NCBI GenBank assembly: GCA_943736015.1
Contig: OX031072.1
Location: forward strand, 6,165,501 to 6,229,500
DNA: 64,000 bases
Reading direction: 5' to 3'
Origin: Tridacna crocea
Lineage: Eukaryota > Mollusca > Bivalvia > Cardiida > Cardiidae
This document shows, piece after piece, positions 1-9,238 of this stretch; position 1 is the stretch's first letter; each line of letters starts with the position of its first letter. Below the pieces are notes generated by a model. The model saw nothing but the letters and a program-made list of their open reading frames with translations, was not told the DNA's origin and searched no databases. Position numbers and translations under genes: made by a program.

Positions 1-2139
1 AACAAAGAAGTAGTGTTTATTGGATTCTATTTCCCCGCAACGACATAAAGGGTTTTCTACAATATTTTTCCAAAATAAGTGTTGCTTTAAATCGCTACAT
101 TTATTCCTAAGGCGAGCATGTAAAATCTGCAGTCTTCTTTCTCCATAAAAAAATAGTTTGTTGGGAATTGGCTTATCTTCACCTAATATACGTTTAAAAG
201 ATGAGAGGGAGTCTGTCTCCCTTGTAGACTGTGGCAAAGAGTTCCATGCCTCTATGGTAGAAGGAAGAAAAGATTTCATATAAAGATTAGTTTTGCAGGC
301 GATGTTGGATAAATCATTAGAATTACGAAGATTGTATGTAGTATTACTGCCAACAGTGGTCGGTACTAGAGAACATAAGTAATTTGGAACTAAACCATTT
401 ACCATTTTGAAAAGAAGAATAAGCTTGTGTTTGTTCCTACGCTGTCTTAATGTTTCCCAGCCTGATTCTCTTATAAGGTCTGCAATTGATACAAGCTTAG
501 TACATCCCGTTACAATCCTGGCAGCCTCGTTTTGAATCTTGTCAAGTTCTTCCTTTTGGTATTCATGAACATTATCCCAAATAATATCTCCATATTCAAG
601 AATTGGTCTTATAAATGAAAAATATATGGTTTGAAGTGAAAGGCGATCGAGCTGGTACCTCAAACTTCTTAAAACACCTATTCTCTTCCATGCCTTTTCA
701 ACGGTACACTGCACTTGTTGATCCCAGTTTCCATCACAAGATAGATAAATACCAAGGTGTTTGTGAGACTGTACTAATGGGATAACAACATCTGACATAG
801 AAAGATCCGGATGGACAGGTTTGATTCGTTTGCGAGATATTAACAAAGATTTAGATTTAGAGGGATTGAATTTAACCAACCATCTGTCTGCCCAACTGCT
901 AACCTTATCTATGTCTGACTGTAAAATAGCACCAGATATATCTGGAGTATCAACTACTAAAGAAAGACTTGTGTCATCGGCAAACAAATTGATACCAGAT
1001 TCAATATCGTGAACAATATCATTGATATATACCAAAAATAGCAATGGACCTAATACTGAACCCTGTGGGACTCCCGCTTTTACAAATGATAAATCGGAAG
1101 AACCTCCAGGAAGAACGACTTTTTGAGTTCTGTTAGTCAGATAGTCCTGCAGAAATGATAAAACTTTACCATCTATTCCTGCAGATTGTAATTTGAAGAT
1201 CAGACCCTTGTGCCACACCTTGTCAAATGCTTTACTAATGTCAAAGAAAACCATCCTTATTTCAAAGCCATTATCTAAGGCGCTACAGATTTTATTGTAC
1301 AAATATGTCAATTGGTTGACAGTAGAGTCACCAGGGAGGAAACCGGACTGATGTGGTGTAAAAAAATTTGTCTCTTTTAGGTGATTAAAAATATGCTTGT
1401 AAATTATTCTTTCAAGTACTTTCTCCATTGTGTTTAGGAGTGATACAGGTCTATAATTAGATACAATAGAAGGATCACCGCTCTTTAAAATAGGACACAC
1501 GAGGGATGTTTTCCAGGTAGTGGGAAGGACACACTTGTCGAGACAAAGATTAAATAATCGACAAAGTGGAGTTGAAATCTGAAGTGCTGATTCCAGTAAC
1601 ATTTTGTTATTAATACCATCTGGACCTGATGCTTTCCCAATATGAAGAGTTTTTAATACATCGAAAACCTCATTTGGGGTGATGACTATACTGTTAAGCT
1701 TCTCACCAACAAATTGCTGGTAATCACTCGGAAGAGAGTTTAAAGAGTCGTCAATCATAGACTGACTGGAGAAAAACGAATTCAAAACATTTGCTTTTTC
1801 ATTATCATCCACTGCAAATCTGTCGGTACTGGAATCAAAAATGGGTGGCAGTGTTGATGGTGAGCTTGAAGTCGGGCATATAAACGACTTTAAAATTTTC
1901 CACCAGTCACGTGGATTTAAGTTACCAGATTTAAGTTTTAGTGCCATTCGATCAAAGTAATCTTTTTTCGCAAATCGAATACTAGAAATTACTTCATTTC
2001 TTAATCGTTTAAATTTCAGCCAGTGCTGATCAGAGTTGGTCCTTTTTGCTCTTTGATAATATCTTTTTCGTTTGCGTATTTTTCTTTTGATTTCTAATGT
2101 TATCCAAGGCGGATCGTGAGGATTTATAGTGATATAGTT
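1..2139 (-). CDS. LINE ORF2, reverse transcriptase part (runs off left edge)
   Basis: The minus-strand frame is open over the whole stretch with no stop. Recognisable non-LTR reverse transcriptase blocks are GVPQGSVLGPLLFLVYIND (about 1021-1075), the catalytic FADD (973-984), an upstream PHQSGFLPGDSTVNQL block and VFFDISKAFDKVWH. A C-terminal Cys-rich stretch near the left edge reads LCRCGEIESNKHYFF. The style fits the CR1/L2/jockey-like group (family assignment from memory). It is preceded by the endonuclease ORF 2124-3299, which lies in a different frame. The two overlap by a few bases around 2124-2139, where a net indel appears to split one original ORF. The 3' end and any tail lie outside the window. 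The lack of stops suggests a young insertion. Confidence 0.93.
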
Positions 2140-3299
2140 TTATTAGGAATTGATTGAGATGCTTTTTCAATTAAGACATTCGAAATATTCTGCGCGTATA
2201 TATTTTCATCATCATTATAAACAGTATCCCATTCTACCTCGGATAAACTTTTCCTTAACTGAAAATAATCGCCGCTATCATATTTCCAAATTCTTCGTTT
2301 AAATGACTTATATCTGGGTTTTAAAAAATTGAAAACGCCAAAGATGGGACAATGATAACGGACATTTAAATCAAGACAGGGTTCCCCTACTCCTGAAGTT
2401 AGAATTGATTCTTTGTTCTTCACGAAAAGAAGATCTATGACTGACATTGAGTTTTCAGTAAAATGAGTTGGCTCCTCAATGCACTGAGTAAGATTGAACT
2501 GTTTACAGATCGAGTCTGTTTTTCTGAAATGTGATTGATCCATTGTGTTTAAATTGAAATCACCCATTATGATAATGTCAGTGATATTCGTGTCAACTGC
2601 AAGAGCGATAGAGTCCTCAATTAGAGAAGTATACATTACATTTGAATTGGGTGGTCGATAAAAGACACCATAGAGAACATTCCTACTATTACTTAGTTTT
2701 ATTTCTATCCAAAGGCATTCTAATCTATTAGGTTCTAAATCATATCTACGCTTGTAAACAATTGTATCTTTAACATATAGAATCACACCACCATACCTGT
2801 CCCCAATTCTATCTTTACGTTCAGGTGGGTGAAAAGTAGGGAAGAGAAGATCATTAGATGCGTAGTTACTATGTAACCATGTTTCTGTAAAGGACAGCAC
2901 GTCAAAGTAAGAGAATTCCGAAACCAAGAGATCTACCTTATTTGCGATACTCTGTACATTATAATGAACAATAGACAAATGATTTGGGAGACTCAGGAAA
3001 TTGTACAAATCATTGGTGCAGAATGAGGCTGATGAAGTTTCAGAGTGAGGACCAGGATTCAGATGAACGTCACCGGACAAAAACAACAAAAATATCAACA
3101 CAGTTAAAAGATATGCAATATCAACAAATACAAAACTCCTCAAAAGGAAAAGAGAGAATGTAACATTTTGAGAATGATTCTGGTTAGGAGGTGCTCTCCT
3201 TTTATCACGATTTTCAATTAACCTAAACATAGTAGATGAATGCCTGAAATTCCAGTGCACAGAAAAAAGATACAAGGGAAACAACTGTACTGCACACAA
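2124..3299 (-). CDS. LINE ORF2, N-terminal region with APE-type endonuclease and 2A-like motif
   Basis: 391-codon minus-strand ORF. The first ~75 residues contain a hydrophobic stretch (about 58-75) followed at residues 76-84 by GDVHLNPGP, close to the 2A consensus D-V/I-E-x-N-P-G-P but with His for Glu. The APE-like endonuclease follows: HYNVQSI, FTETWL (catalytic Glu), GGVILYV, GVFYRPPNSN, IMGDFNLN and SVIDLLFV. The usual terminal S-D-H triad reads R-Y-H (about 2355-2365), so the catalytic Asp seems to be replaced. The ORF ends at 2124 with a stop caused by a shift into the neighbouring frame. The upstream ATG is plausible but the true 5' end of the element is not visible. Confidence 0.9.
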   Translation of the reverse strand: MCAVQLFPLYLFSVHWNFRHSSTMFRLIENRDKRRAPPNQNHSQNVTFSLFLLRSFVFVDIAYLLTVLIFLLFLSGDVHLNPGPHSETSSASFCTNDLYNFLSLPNHLSIVHYNVQSIANKVDLLVSEFSYFDVLSFTETWLHSNYASNDLLFPTFHPPERKDRIGDRYGGVILYVKDTIVYKRRYDLEPNRLECLWIEIKLSNSRNVLYGVFYRPPNSNVMYTSLIEDSIALAVDTNITDIIIMGDFNLNTMDQSHFRKTDSICKQFNLTQCIEEPTHFTENSMSVIDLLFVKNKESILTSGVGEPCLDLNVRYHCPIFGVFNFLKPRYKSFKRRIWKYDSGDYFQLRKSLSEVEWDTVYNDDENIYAQNISNVLIEKASQSIPNKTISL

Positions 3300-4367
3300 T
3301 AGTACAAAAGTTATACTGAGACAAAAAGGAAAGTTCGGACGATATGTCGGCTTAGCACTTTCTATAAAATTTCTATCAAGTTATTCCAATAGGTAAATAC
3401 TGAAATGTATGAAAGCTTGACATACGTCCAGAATATTCCAGCAAATTAAAGAAATGGAAATCGATTCTGCTACATAGACACACGTATTTGACCTTAGTTA
3501 AATGACACTCTGCACAATCACGAGAAGAAAAGAAAATGGTAAAACAGAAAAGTATTAATGGAAAATACGAAAAATGCAACATACAAACAAATGAGATGAA
3601 AATGCGTCGTTGAATTGTAATACATATCTCCAAAATTTGAGTGTGGTATTCCATCGGTTGTGAACAACATATTTTAATTTCAGCTTGGTCAATTTGTCTA
3701 ATTTTTTTCTTTGTAATTGCTTTATTTATTTTATCAGGTTTTTTGCTGGACCCAAAAAATATTATACATACATTTGTAATGGAAATTTCATTTTTTATGA
3801 CACTATATTGAAGTTTTTTTTAAAAACGGTAAGAAGGCATGCATTTTGTCAGGAAATAGGGAGGGGTCCTTAGAATAAACACGTCTACACATTTAATCAA
3901 TCACAAACTTCTATTTATTTAGTTTTTATCAGTACCAAAATCTAGGTCAAAAGCCAGCACATTCGGCTACGCCGAAAAAACTGCTCCACAAATCCACTTT
4001 TCAGGACTTTTAGTCCTTTGATTTTCTTGCTTGTTGGCTTCTGTTTTCAGCTTGTCGAAAGAAATTGGGGTGGTTTTCATTTACATTCAGTATTGCTGAA
4101 ACTGAATTATTATCTTTTTAAAACTTGAACAAAGATTAATGCTTGAAAAAGAAAAGGCAGGTCGAAGTTACCTTAATTAGGACGCAATAGTCTTGGGTCA
4201 CCAGCTGCAAAATGCATTATAATTTTTCCTCGGGTTACATGAGAAGCTTTATATGAAAGAATCTCCAAACAGGTCCTCGCCTCCCAGATGACTGGGATCG
4301 ATAAAAGCAGATGTTCAGAACCAGACAGTCATCGCAAAGATTGAAAAAAAAATATTAGAAACTATGG
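3300..4367. other. AT-rich stretch without recognisable gene
   Basis: Possibly contains the LINE 5' UTR at its left end; no boundary or target duplication is visible. The ORFs here are short, hydrophobic and AT-driven. A small palindrome AGGACTTTTAGTCCT lies near 4003-4017, and a related AGGACTATCAGTCCT is at 17311-17325. Confidence 0.4.
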
Positions 4368-4600
4368 ACTAAATACAGGAGCCATATTATGCAAAAAGGG
4401 GGCCAATTGCATCTGCGAAAAGTATCGATTCAGATCAGGCTGCGCTGTCCGTGCACGCTGACCTAAGTCGAAACTTTTTTGCTTTGAGTCAATATTTTGC
4501 ACATGTAAGGATCACTCTACCCCATGATCTAGTTGGTTGTTATATGGATTTTATGGATCTATAACTATAACTTGCTTGGTGCCATTTATCACTGACATGT
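4368..4600. mobile_element. Family F fold-back MITE copy
   Basis: Holds the family F signature: gcgaaaagtatcgattcagatcagg, then an imperfect inverted return (gctgacctaagtcgaaac), then a conserved part around ggattttatggatctataac and acttgcttgg. Sister copies lie near 8836, 11158, 20540, 22755, 28890, 29398-29840, 30290, 32765 and 57735. Ends are not sharply defined. Confidence 0.6.
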
Positions 4601-4601
4601 C

Positions 4602-4828
4602 TTACGCATTACCACATAATCCCCACTTTAGACGACCCTGAGAAAGAAACTTCAAAAAACATTGTGGGAAAAGGGGAAAATTCTTGTAACCAGCATTTTC
4701 TCCGTTTCCCACAATGTTTTCTACCCTTCACAAAACAAATTTCAAATTATCAGTCACTTTTATCTTGTCGTCTGCAAATGCTTTCGATTTAGAAAAACCT
4801 AAAATTTTGTCGTTTGGTAATAAGTTAT
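4602..4828 (+). mobile_element. Family A TTAA-MITE, forward copy
   Basis: Forward orientation means short arm (accacacaatccctactttt) first, then the palindrome, then the long arm ending tttgtcgtttggtaatgagttaa. This copy has decayed TTAA sites (TTAC/TTAT) and an asymmetric palindrome centre (aaaattcttgtaaccagcattttc), so it looks old. Confidence 0.85.
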
Positions 4829-4920
4829 ACCTCTTTTTACCAGCGTATGGCTCAAAGATGAGAGATTAGAAATAATGACAGGTACACATGATAAAAAAAA
4901 ATTGAAAAAGAAATATTTTC

Positions 4921-5111
4921 CAGAGCTCCAGATAAAAAGGAGTGATGGTACTCTAAAACAATATCTCTCTTCCAAACCTTATGTTGTTTGTACTCATTAG
5001 AATAGTCTCGATGAGACGATTCTAATGAGTACCCATAACATAGGGTTTAATGGAGAATAAATGATAATTTCAATTTTGAAATCACAACTACTCTCTCTAT
5101 CTTGAGCTCTG
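4921..5111. mobile_element. Family D hAT-like MITE
   Basis: Ends are CAGAGCTCC and its complement GAGCTCTG. The internal palindrome round tctcgatgaga is flanked by gtactcattagaat and attctaatgagtac, with TATGTT/AACATA outside. Other copies are at 26181, 29458, 62475 and 63187. The 7-8-bp duplications seen in two of them point to hAT. Confidence 0.8.
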
Positions 5112-5385
5112 GTTTTCTTATGAAGAACTGCCCCATTTCTCGCACTGTTTTCAGTGTTTGTCAGCTAAATACGTTGGAACGCGTGAAGAGGTCACATGTA
5201 TATACCTCAAAGGATAAAGGACTTTTGAAAACAGGAGAAAAGGTGTACAAATTACGTGAATAGCCGTGATTGAAAGGCATTAACCAGCTGTCCAGCTGTC
5301 GTGTGCCCACGAGACTATATCGATACCTTTTCCCCATTTTTTTGTAGAATGTTTGTAGTTTTTCTCCTTTTTTTTGTTAAATGTA

Positions 5386-5525
5386 TTAACCCTTTTGCTG
5401 CTAAGGGCGACCCGCCGACCTTTTGCGGACAGTGTAGATCAAGATCAGACTGCACAGAACGTGCAGTCTGATCTTTGATCTACACAGTCCGATAAGAAGA
5501 TATTTTTCTCCAAGAAATAAAACTG
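5386..5525 (+). mobile_element. Family B TTAA-MITE, partial
   Basis: Starts TTAACCCTTTTGCTGCTAAG. The palindromic core is gtgtagatcaagatcagactgcac / gtgcagtctgatctttgatctaca. In complete relatives the other end is ccaaagggttaa, so this family also uses TTAA but shares no internal sequence with family A. Confidence 0.75.
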
Positions 5526-5554
5526 AAGTAGAATTATTCGGGTTCTTACTGCCA

Positions 5555-5778
5555 GCTTTACCAAACAACAAAATTTTAGATTGGACCAAGTTGAAAGCAT
5601 TTCCAGAGGACAAAAGAAACGAAACACAGAAATTGAAATTTGTTTCCAGCAGGGGAGAAAACATTGTAGGAAAAGAAGAAAATGTTGGTTACCAGCATTT
5701 TCTCTTTTTCCCACAATGTTTTAAAAAGGCCTCTGTCTCAAGGTAGTAAAAACCAGGGATTGTTTGGTAAAGGGATAA
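5555..5778 (-). mobile_element. Family A MITE, reverse copy
   Basis: Begins tttaccaaacaacaaaattttag and ends ggtaaaggga. The palindrome is near 5652-5715, with both arms slightly degenerate. It follows the family B fragment directly. Confidence 0.8.
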
Positions 5779-6246
5779 GTTAACTTAATCAGCAGGATAA
5801 AGGTAAAGTGTAAAAATCTTCATATTCGAATTAATGAATTGCAAAATTACTTAGGCAGTAAAAATCAGTATATGAGTTTCGCCTTTTTGCCTCACGTTTC
5901 CTTCTTTTTATTGGTTCATTTTACAGAACTATTGTTCAAGAAATTAAATTACAGTACATGATTTAGGTTGTCAGCTATTTCATGAAGGGTAAACAGTAAT
6001 TTTGTTTGCAAGCTGGTAATTATGTGATTATTTCTCGTTCTTTCTTTTTTCTTTGGCGAAGTTACCTTCGTATCAAACAACATCTTCAACAAAAACAAAA
6101 GGTGAAACTTGCTTTCAAAATGTATTCACGCCTGAAAATGAGTGAAGAGAAAGGACCCTAATTTTATGCTAAATTTCTGTATTGCATTCGAAGTTACGAT
6201 TGGAATTCTCAGTTGGGTTCGCTGTTAGCACAGATTCTGCTACGTA

Positions 6247-6530
6247 ACCCTTTAGGATGCTAAGCGCGACTCACTGACCCTTTAACTCCATACCTATCGA
6301 AAAATTTTAGACAGGTCAAAATTGAAAGCATTTGCATAAAAGTGAATGAAAATTTGAAATTTCTTTCGGGGAAGCGAAGAAAACATTGTGGGCAAAGGAG
6401 AAAATGCTGGTATCCAGCATTTTCTCCTTTTCCCACAATGTTTTCAGAAGGCTTCTTTCTCAGGGTCGCAAAAGTCGGGATTGTTTTGTAAAGGATTAAG
6501 GACAGTGCATCAAGATCGGACTGCACAGTG
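6247..6530 (+). mobile_element. Family B MITE interrupted by a family A copy
   Basis: The B start (aaccctttaggatgctaagcgcgactcactgacc) breaks at a TTAA and resumes after the A insertion with ggacagtgcatcaagatcgg. This nesting shows that A moved after this B copy was in place. Confidence 0.75.
6282..6499 (-). mobile_element. Family A MITE nested in family B
   Basis: Bounded by TTAA at 6282-6285 and 6496-6499. The palindrome is well kept, with gctggtatccagc at the centre. Confidence 0.88.
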
Positions 6531-6584
6531 AGTGATATTTGAAACAGTGTAACAGGGGAAATGCTTTAATATTTCCATGATAGG

Positions 6585-6812
6585 GCTTGCAACACGTGAA
6601 AAAGGACATTTGGGTAAAGTGTTGTCCCGGATCAGCCTGCGCAGTTCGCGCAGGCTCATCAGAGACAGCTCTTTAAGACTTCCTTAGATTTTGTGATACA
6701 GTAGACTTGCTCAAAGCAGAAAATTTCATAAAAACGGAAAGTGCCGTTTCGGATTAGCCTGCGCGGACTGCGCAGGCTAATCCGAAACGACACTTTACGC
6801 AAATGTCATGTA
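6585..6812. mobile_element. Family C fold-back MITE
   Basis: Two hairpins, gcctgcgcagttcgcgcaggc and gcctgcgcggactgcgcaggc, are embedded in longer arms (aaagtgtcgtcccggat... / ...atccgaaacgacactttacgcaaatgt) and separated by a conserved spacer (ttagattttgtgatacagtagacttg). Copies are at 20779, 21146 and 24509. Confidence 0.75.
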
Positions 6813-7027
6813 ACTTTTGTCCTCTCAAGACAATGTGACGGGTTGACATAAGATGACGGACATTAAACTTATTTTTTTTCACTTGACTCGAAGCTGTTTC
6901 AACCATTTTTTCCATCAATCTAGAACACTCTCCGTTATTATCTCTATCCGGCGATTTTTCGCCTCTCACCTCTGATGCATTAAAGAAAATAGTGACTTGG
7001 ATAGAAAGTTGTTTGAGTTCTGGGTTC

Positions 7028-7213
7028 GTATGCACCAACCATTCTTAAGAACATTCTTTGTCTTATTCTCCAAGATTTTCCAGGTTTGAAAGAAACACAG
7101 CTTCTGATTGGCTAAACCATTTGGTTTAGCCAATCAGAAGTTGTGTTACTTTCAAATGTAGAAAATTCTGGAGAATAAGACTAAGAATATTCTTAAGAAT
7201 GGTTGGTGAATAC
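7028..7213. mobile_element. Family E snap-back MITE, near-perfect palindrome
   Basis: The whole unit folds on itself: caccaaccattcttaagaac at the left is mirrored by ttcttaagaatggttggtga at the right, turning at ctaaaccatttggtttag. The ends sit in gtat.../...atac. Copies are at 10104 and 30096. Confidence 0.82.
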
Positions 7214-7427
7214 AGGACCTGGTGTGAGAAAGCGGGGAAACACATGCACAGGTGCACTAACCACGTTTACATGAAGTGAGCTTTAAAATAAGCGTTTTTC
7301 CCCATTACACACAATGTCCATCATCACCATATTTTTTTCTTTCCTGATTTCCTCCAACAAGGATCAGTGGAGATAGCGTTTATGGGGGTATGGGTTTTGC
7401 GTCGCATAACATATGGGACCCGTATTC

Positions 7428-7653
7428 TTAACTCTTTACTCGACGTATAATTTTAGACTGGCCCAAATTCAAAGCATTTGCAGACAAATTAGATACATCT
7501 AGAATGATAGAATTTATCTATGAAAGGGTGGAAAACATGGTGGGAAAAGGAGAAAATGCTGGTTACCAGCATTTTCTCCTTTTTTCCGCGATGTTTTCAA
7601 AAGACATTGTTATCGCGATTTTTAAAGGTCTTCATTGTTTAGTAAAGGGTTAA
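7428..7653 (-). mobile_element. Family A MITE, reverse copy
   Basis: TTAA at both ends (7428-7431, 7650-7653). The right palindrome arm is diverged (ttttttccgcgatg). Confidence 0.86.
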
Positions 7654-7959
7654 ATCACAATTTTTCGACAAAAGCAAGCTCAGATATAAACATAATTCAA
7701 ATGGAAGTTTTGCAGAAATTCAGACAGGCTAGTTCTGTGCGGTCATTTAAGTTATTCTGACGTTATAAATGTGAGTAGCTTTTCTTTTCGAAAATAAAAG
7801 TATTTTGGTTTCATTTTTCTTTCATTCGATTATACTAATCGATTGATATCTGGATTATTTTCGTTGCTATGCAACCACATTTCTGCAAAAAAATATTTAT
7901 TTATTTATGTACATTTACATGCATTTAAAGTACTTTTTTTTCGCCGCTATGAGTAGCGG

Positions 7960-8185
7960 CTAACTATTTACCAAATAACAAAATAATATACACTAAGTTA
8001 AAACTATGAGCAGACGACAAATTGAATGTTGCATAGAATTGTAATATCTGCCTTTGATAGGGTAGAAAGCATTGTGGAAAAGGGAAAGAAATGCTGGTTA
8101 TCAGCATTTTCTTTCCCTTTTCCCACATTGCTTTCAAAAACCTTCTACTTCAGGGTAATTAAAACTTGGGGTTGTGTGATAAAGT
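7960..8185 (-). mobile_element. Family A MITE with a covarying palindrome
   Basis: TTAA ends are degraded. The inner palindrome carries changes on both arms: aaaagggaaagaaatgctg on the left is matched by cagcattttctttcccttttc on the right, where the family norm is aaaaggagaaaatgctg / cagcattttctcctttt. Confidence 0.8.
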
Positions 8186-8227
8186 CTACTAGCATTTGAT
8201 TTTTTTATGACTGAAATTTTATTTCTT

Positions 8228-8454
8228 TTACCCATTACCACACAATCCCTACTTCTGACAACCCTGAGAAAGAAGCCTTTAGAAAACTTGGTGGGAAAAG
8301 GAGAAAATGCTGGTAACCAGCATTTTCTCCTTTTCCTCCAATGTTTTCTATTCTTCACAAAACATATATCAAATTTGCAGTCACATTTATTTTGTCGTCT
8401 GCAAATGCTTTCGATCTGGACAAACCTAAAATTTTGTCGTTTGGTAATGAGTTA
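8228..8454 (+). mobile_element. Family A MITE, forward copy
   Basis: Nearly full length; left TTAC, right TTAC. The long arm carries the standard tttattttgtcgtctgcaaatgctttc block. Confidence 0.88.
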
Positions 8455-8617
8455 CAGATGTGTGGAGCAAACACCAAGATTTTACTTTATGTATGTGTAG
8501 ACTGATCATGTTCAAAACAGTATACGGCCATACTGAGAAAGAGTTTTGATATGGTTTCTTTGCGCTGTGTGATCCCATGCTGGTTGACCGTGAAACTGTT
8601 CAATTTTTTTGAAAAAT

Positions 8618-8643
8618 TTCCCCCCCCGGGGGGAGGGGGGGGA
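8618..8643. repeat. C/G homopolymer block
   Basis: A run of C followed directly by a G-rich run, forming a short C/G inverted tract. No other feature is seen in 8455-8830. Confidence 0.7.
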
Positions 8644-8835
8644 TCCTAACATTAGATAACGAACGTAAACTTGATGTACGATCGGTAAATTTTGACAAAT
8701 TATGTAGCTAAGTAAAAATAAATTGTGGCAAAGAAGAAGTGCCTGCAGTCACGATTCGTATTTTATAAATTTTGATGAAAGAAAATAGATAACTATGATT
8801 TGTTGGCGATTCTGCTCAAACAGCTGTAGGATAGA

Positions 8836-8960
8836 ACATTTGTGACCCATCATGCAAAAAGGGACCTTCTGGGACCTGCGAAAAGTGTCAACTCTGCTCA
8901 GATTGCGCGAATTGCGCAGGCTGACCAGGGTTGACACTTTTCGCTTTAATGACATTTTCT
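8836..8960. mobile_element. Family F copy, short
   Basis: Contains cctgcgaaaagtgtcaactctgctcag and the inverted return ctgaccagggttgacacttttcgc around a gcgcgaattgcgc centre. Confidence 0.6.
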
Positions 8961-9175
8961 GTGTTCATTGTACCTTGTTATACAAAATTTGTTGAATTTT
9001 CAACTTAAACTGACCTGCACTATCGTTGATCTGTTTTCATCTAATTGATGTACAGATGTCCCAGATGGTTCCTTTTTGCTTGAGTCACATTTCTTTTGTT
9101 CGAGGATCGGAGCTTCCTAGCGTGCTCATGACCATTGTAAAAGTGATAAATATTTTTTTTTTATTATTCTCACAG

Positions 9176-9238
9176 GGTATTGAACAAATAATGGAATCCA
9201 CTTTTGCCTATACAAATGTCTGCTACCAGCAAATCAAG
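9176..9238 (+). CDS. Gene 1 exon 1 (start codon 9191)
   Basis: Acceptor ttttttttttattattctcacag ends at 9175; donor gtaaaa. It encodes MESTFAYTNVCYQQIK and ends in phase 0. The 15 bases before ATG would be 5' UTR. Confidence 0.65.

Noticed and set aside
3376-3654. 92-residue minus ORF upstream of the LINE
   Set aside because: Phe/Cys-rich, AT-driven composition and no domain. Could be LINE 5' UTR but nothing supports a product.
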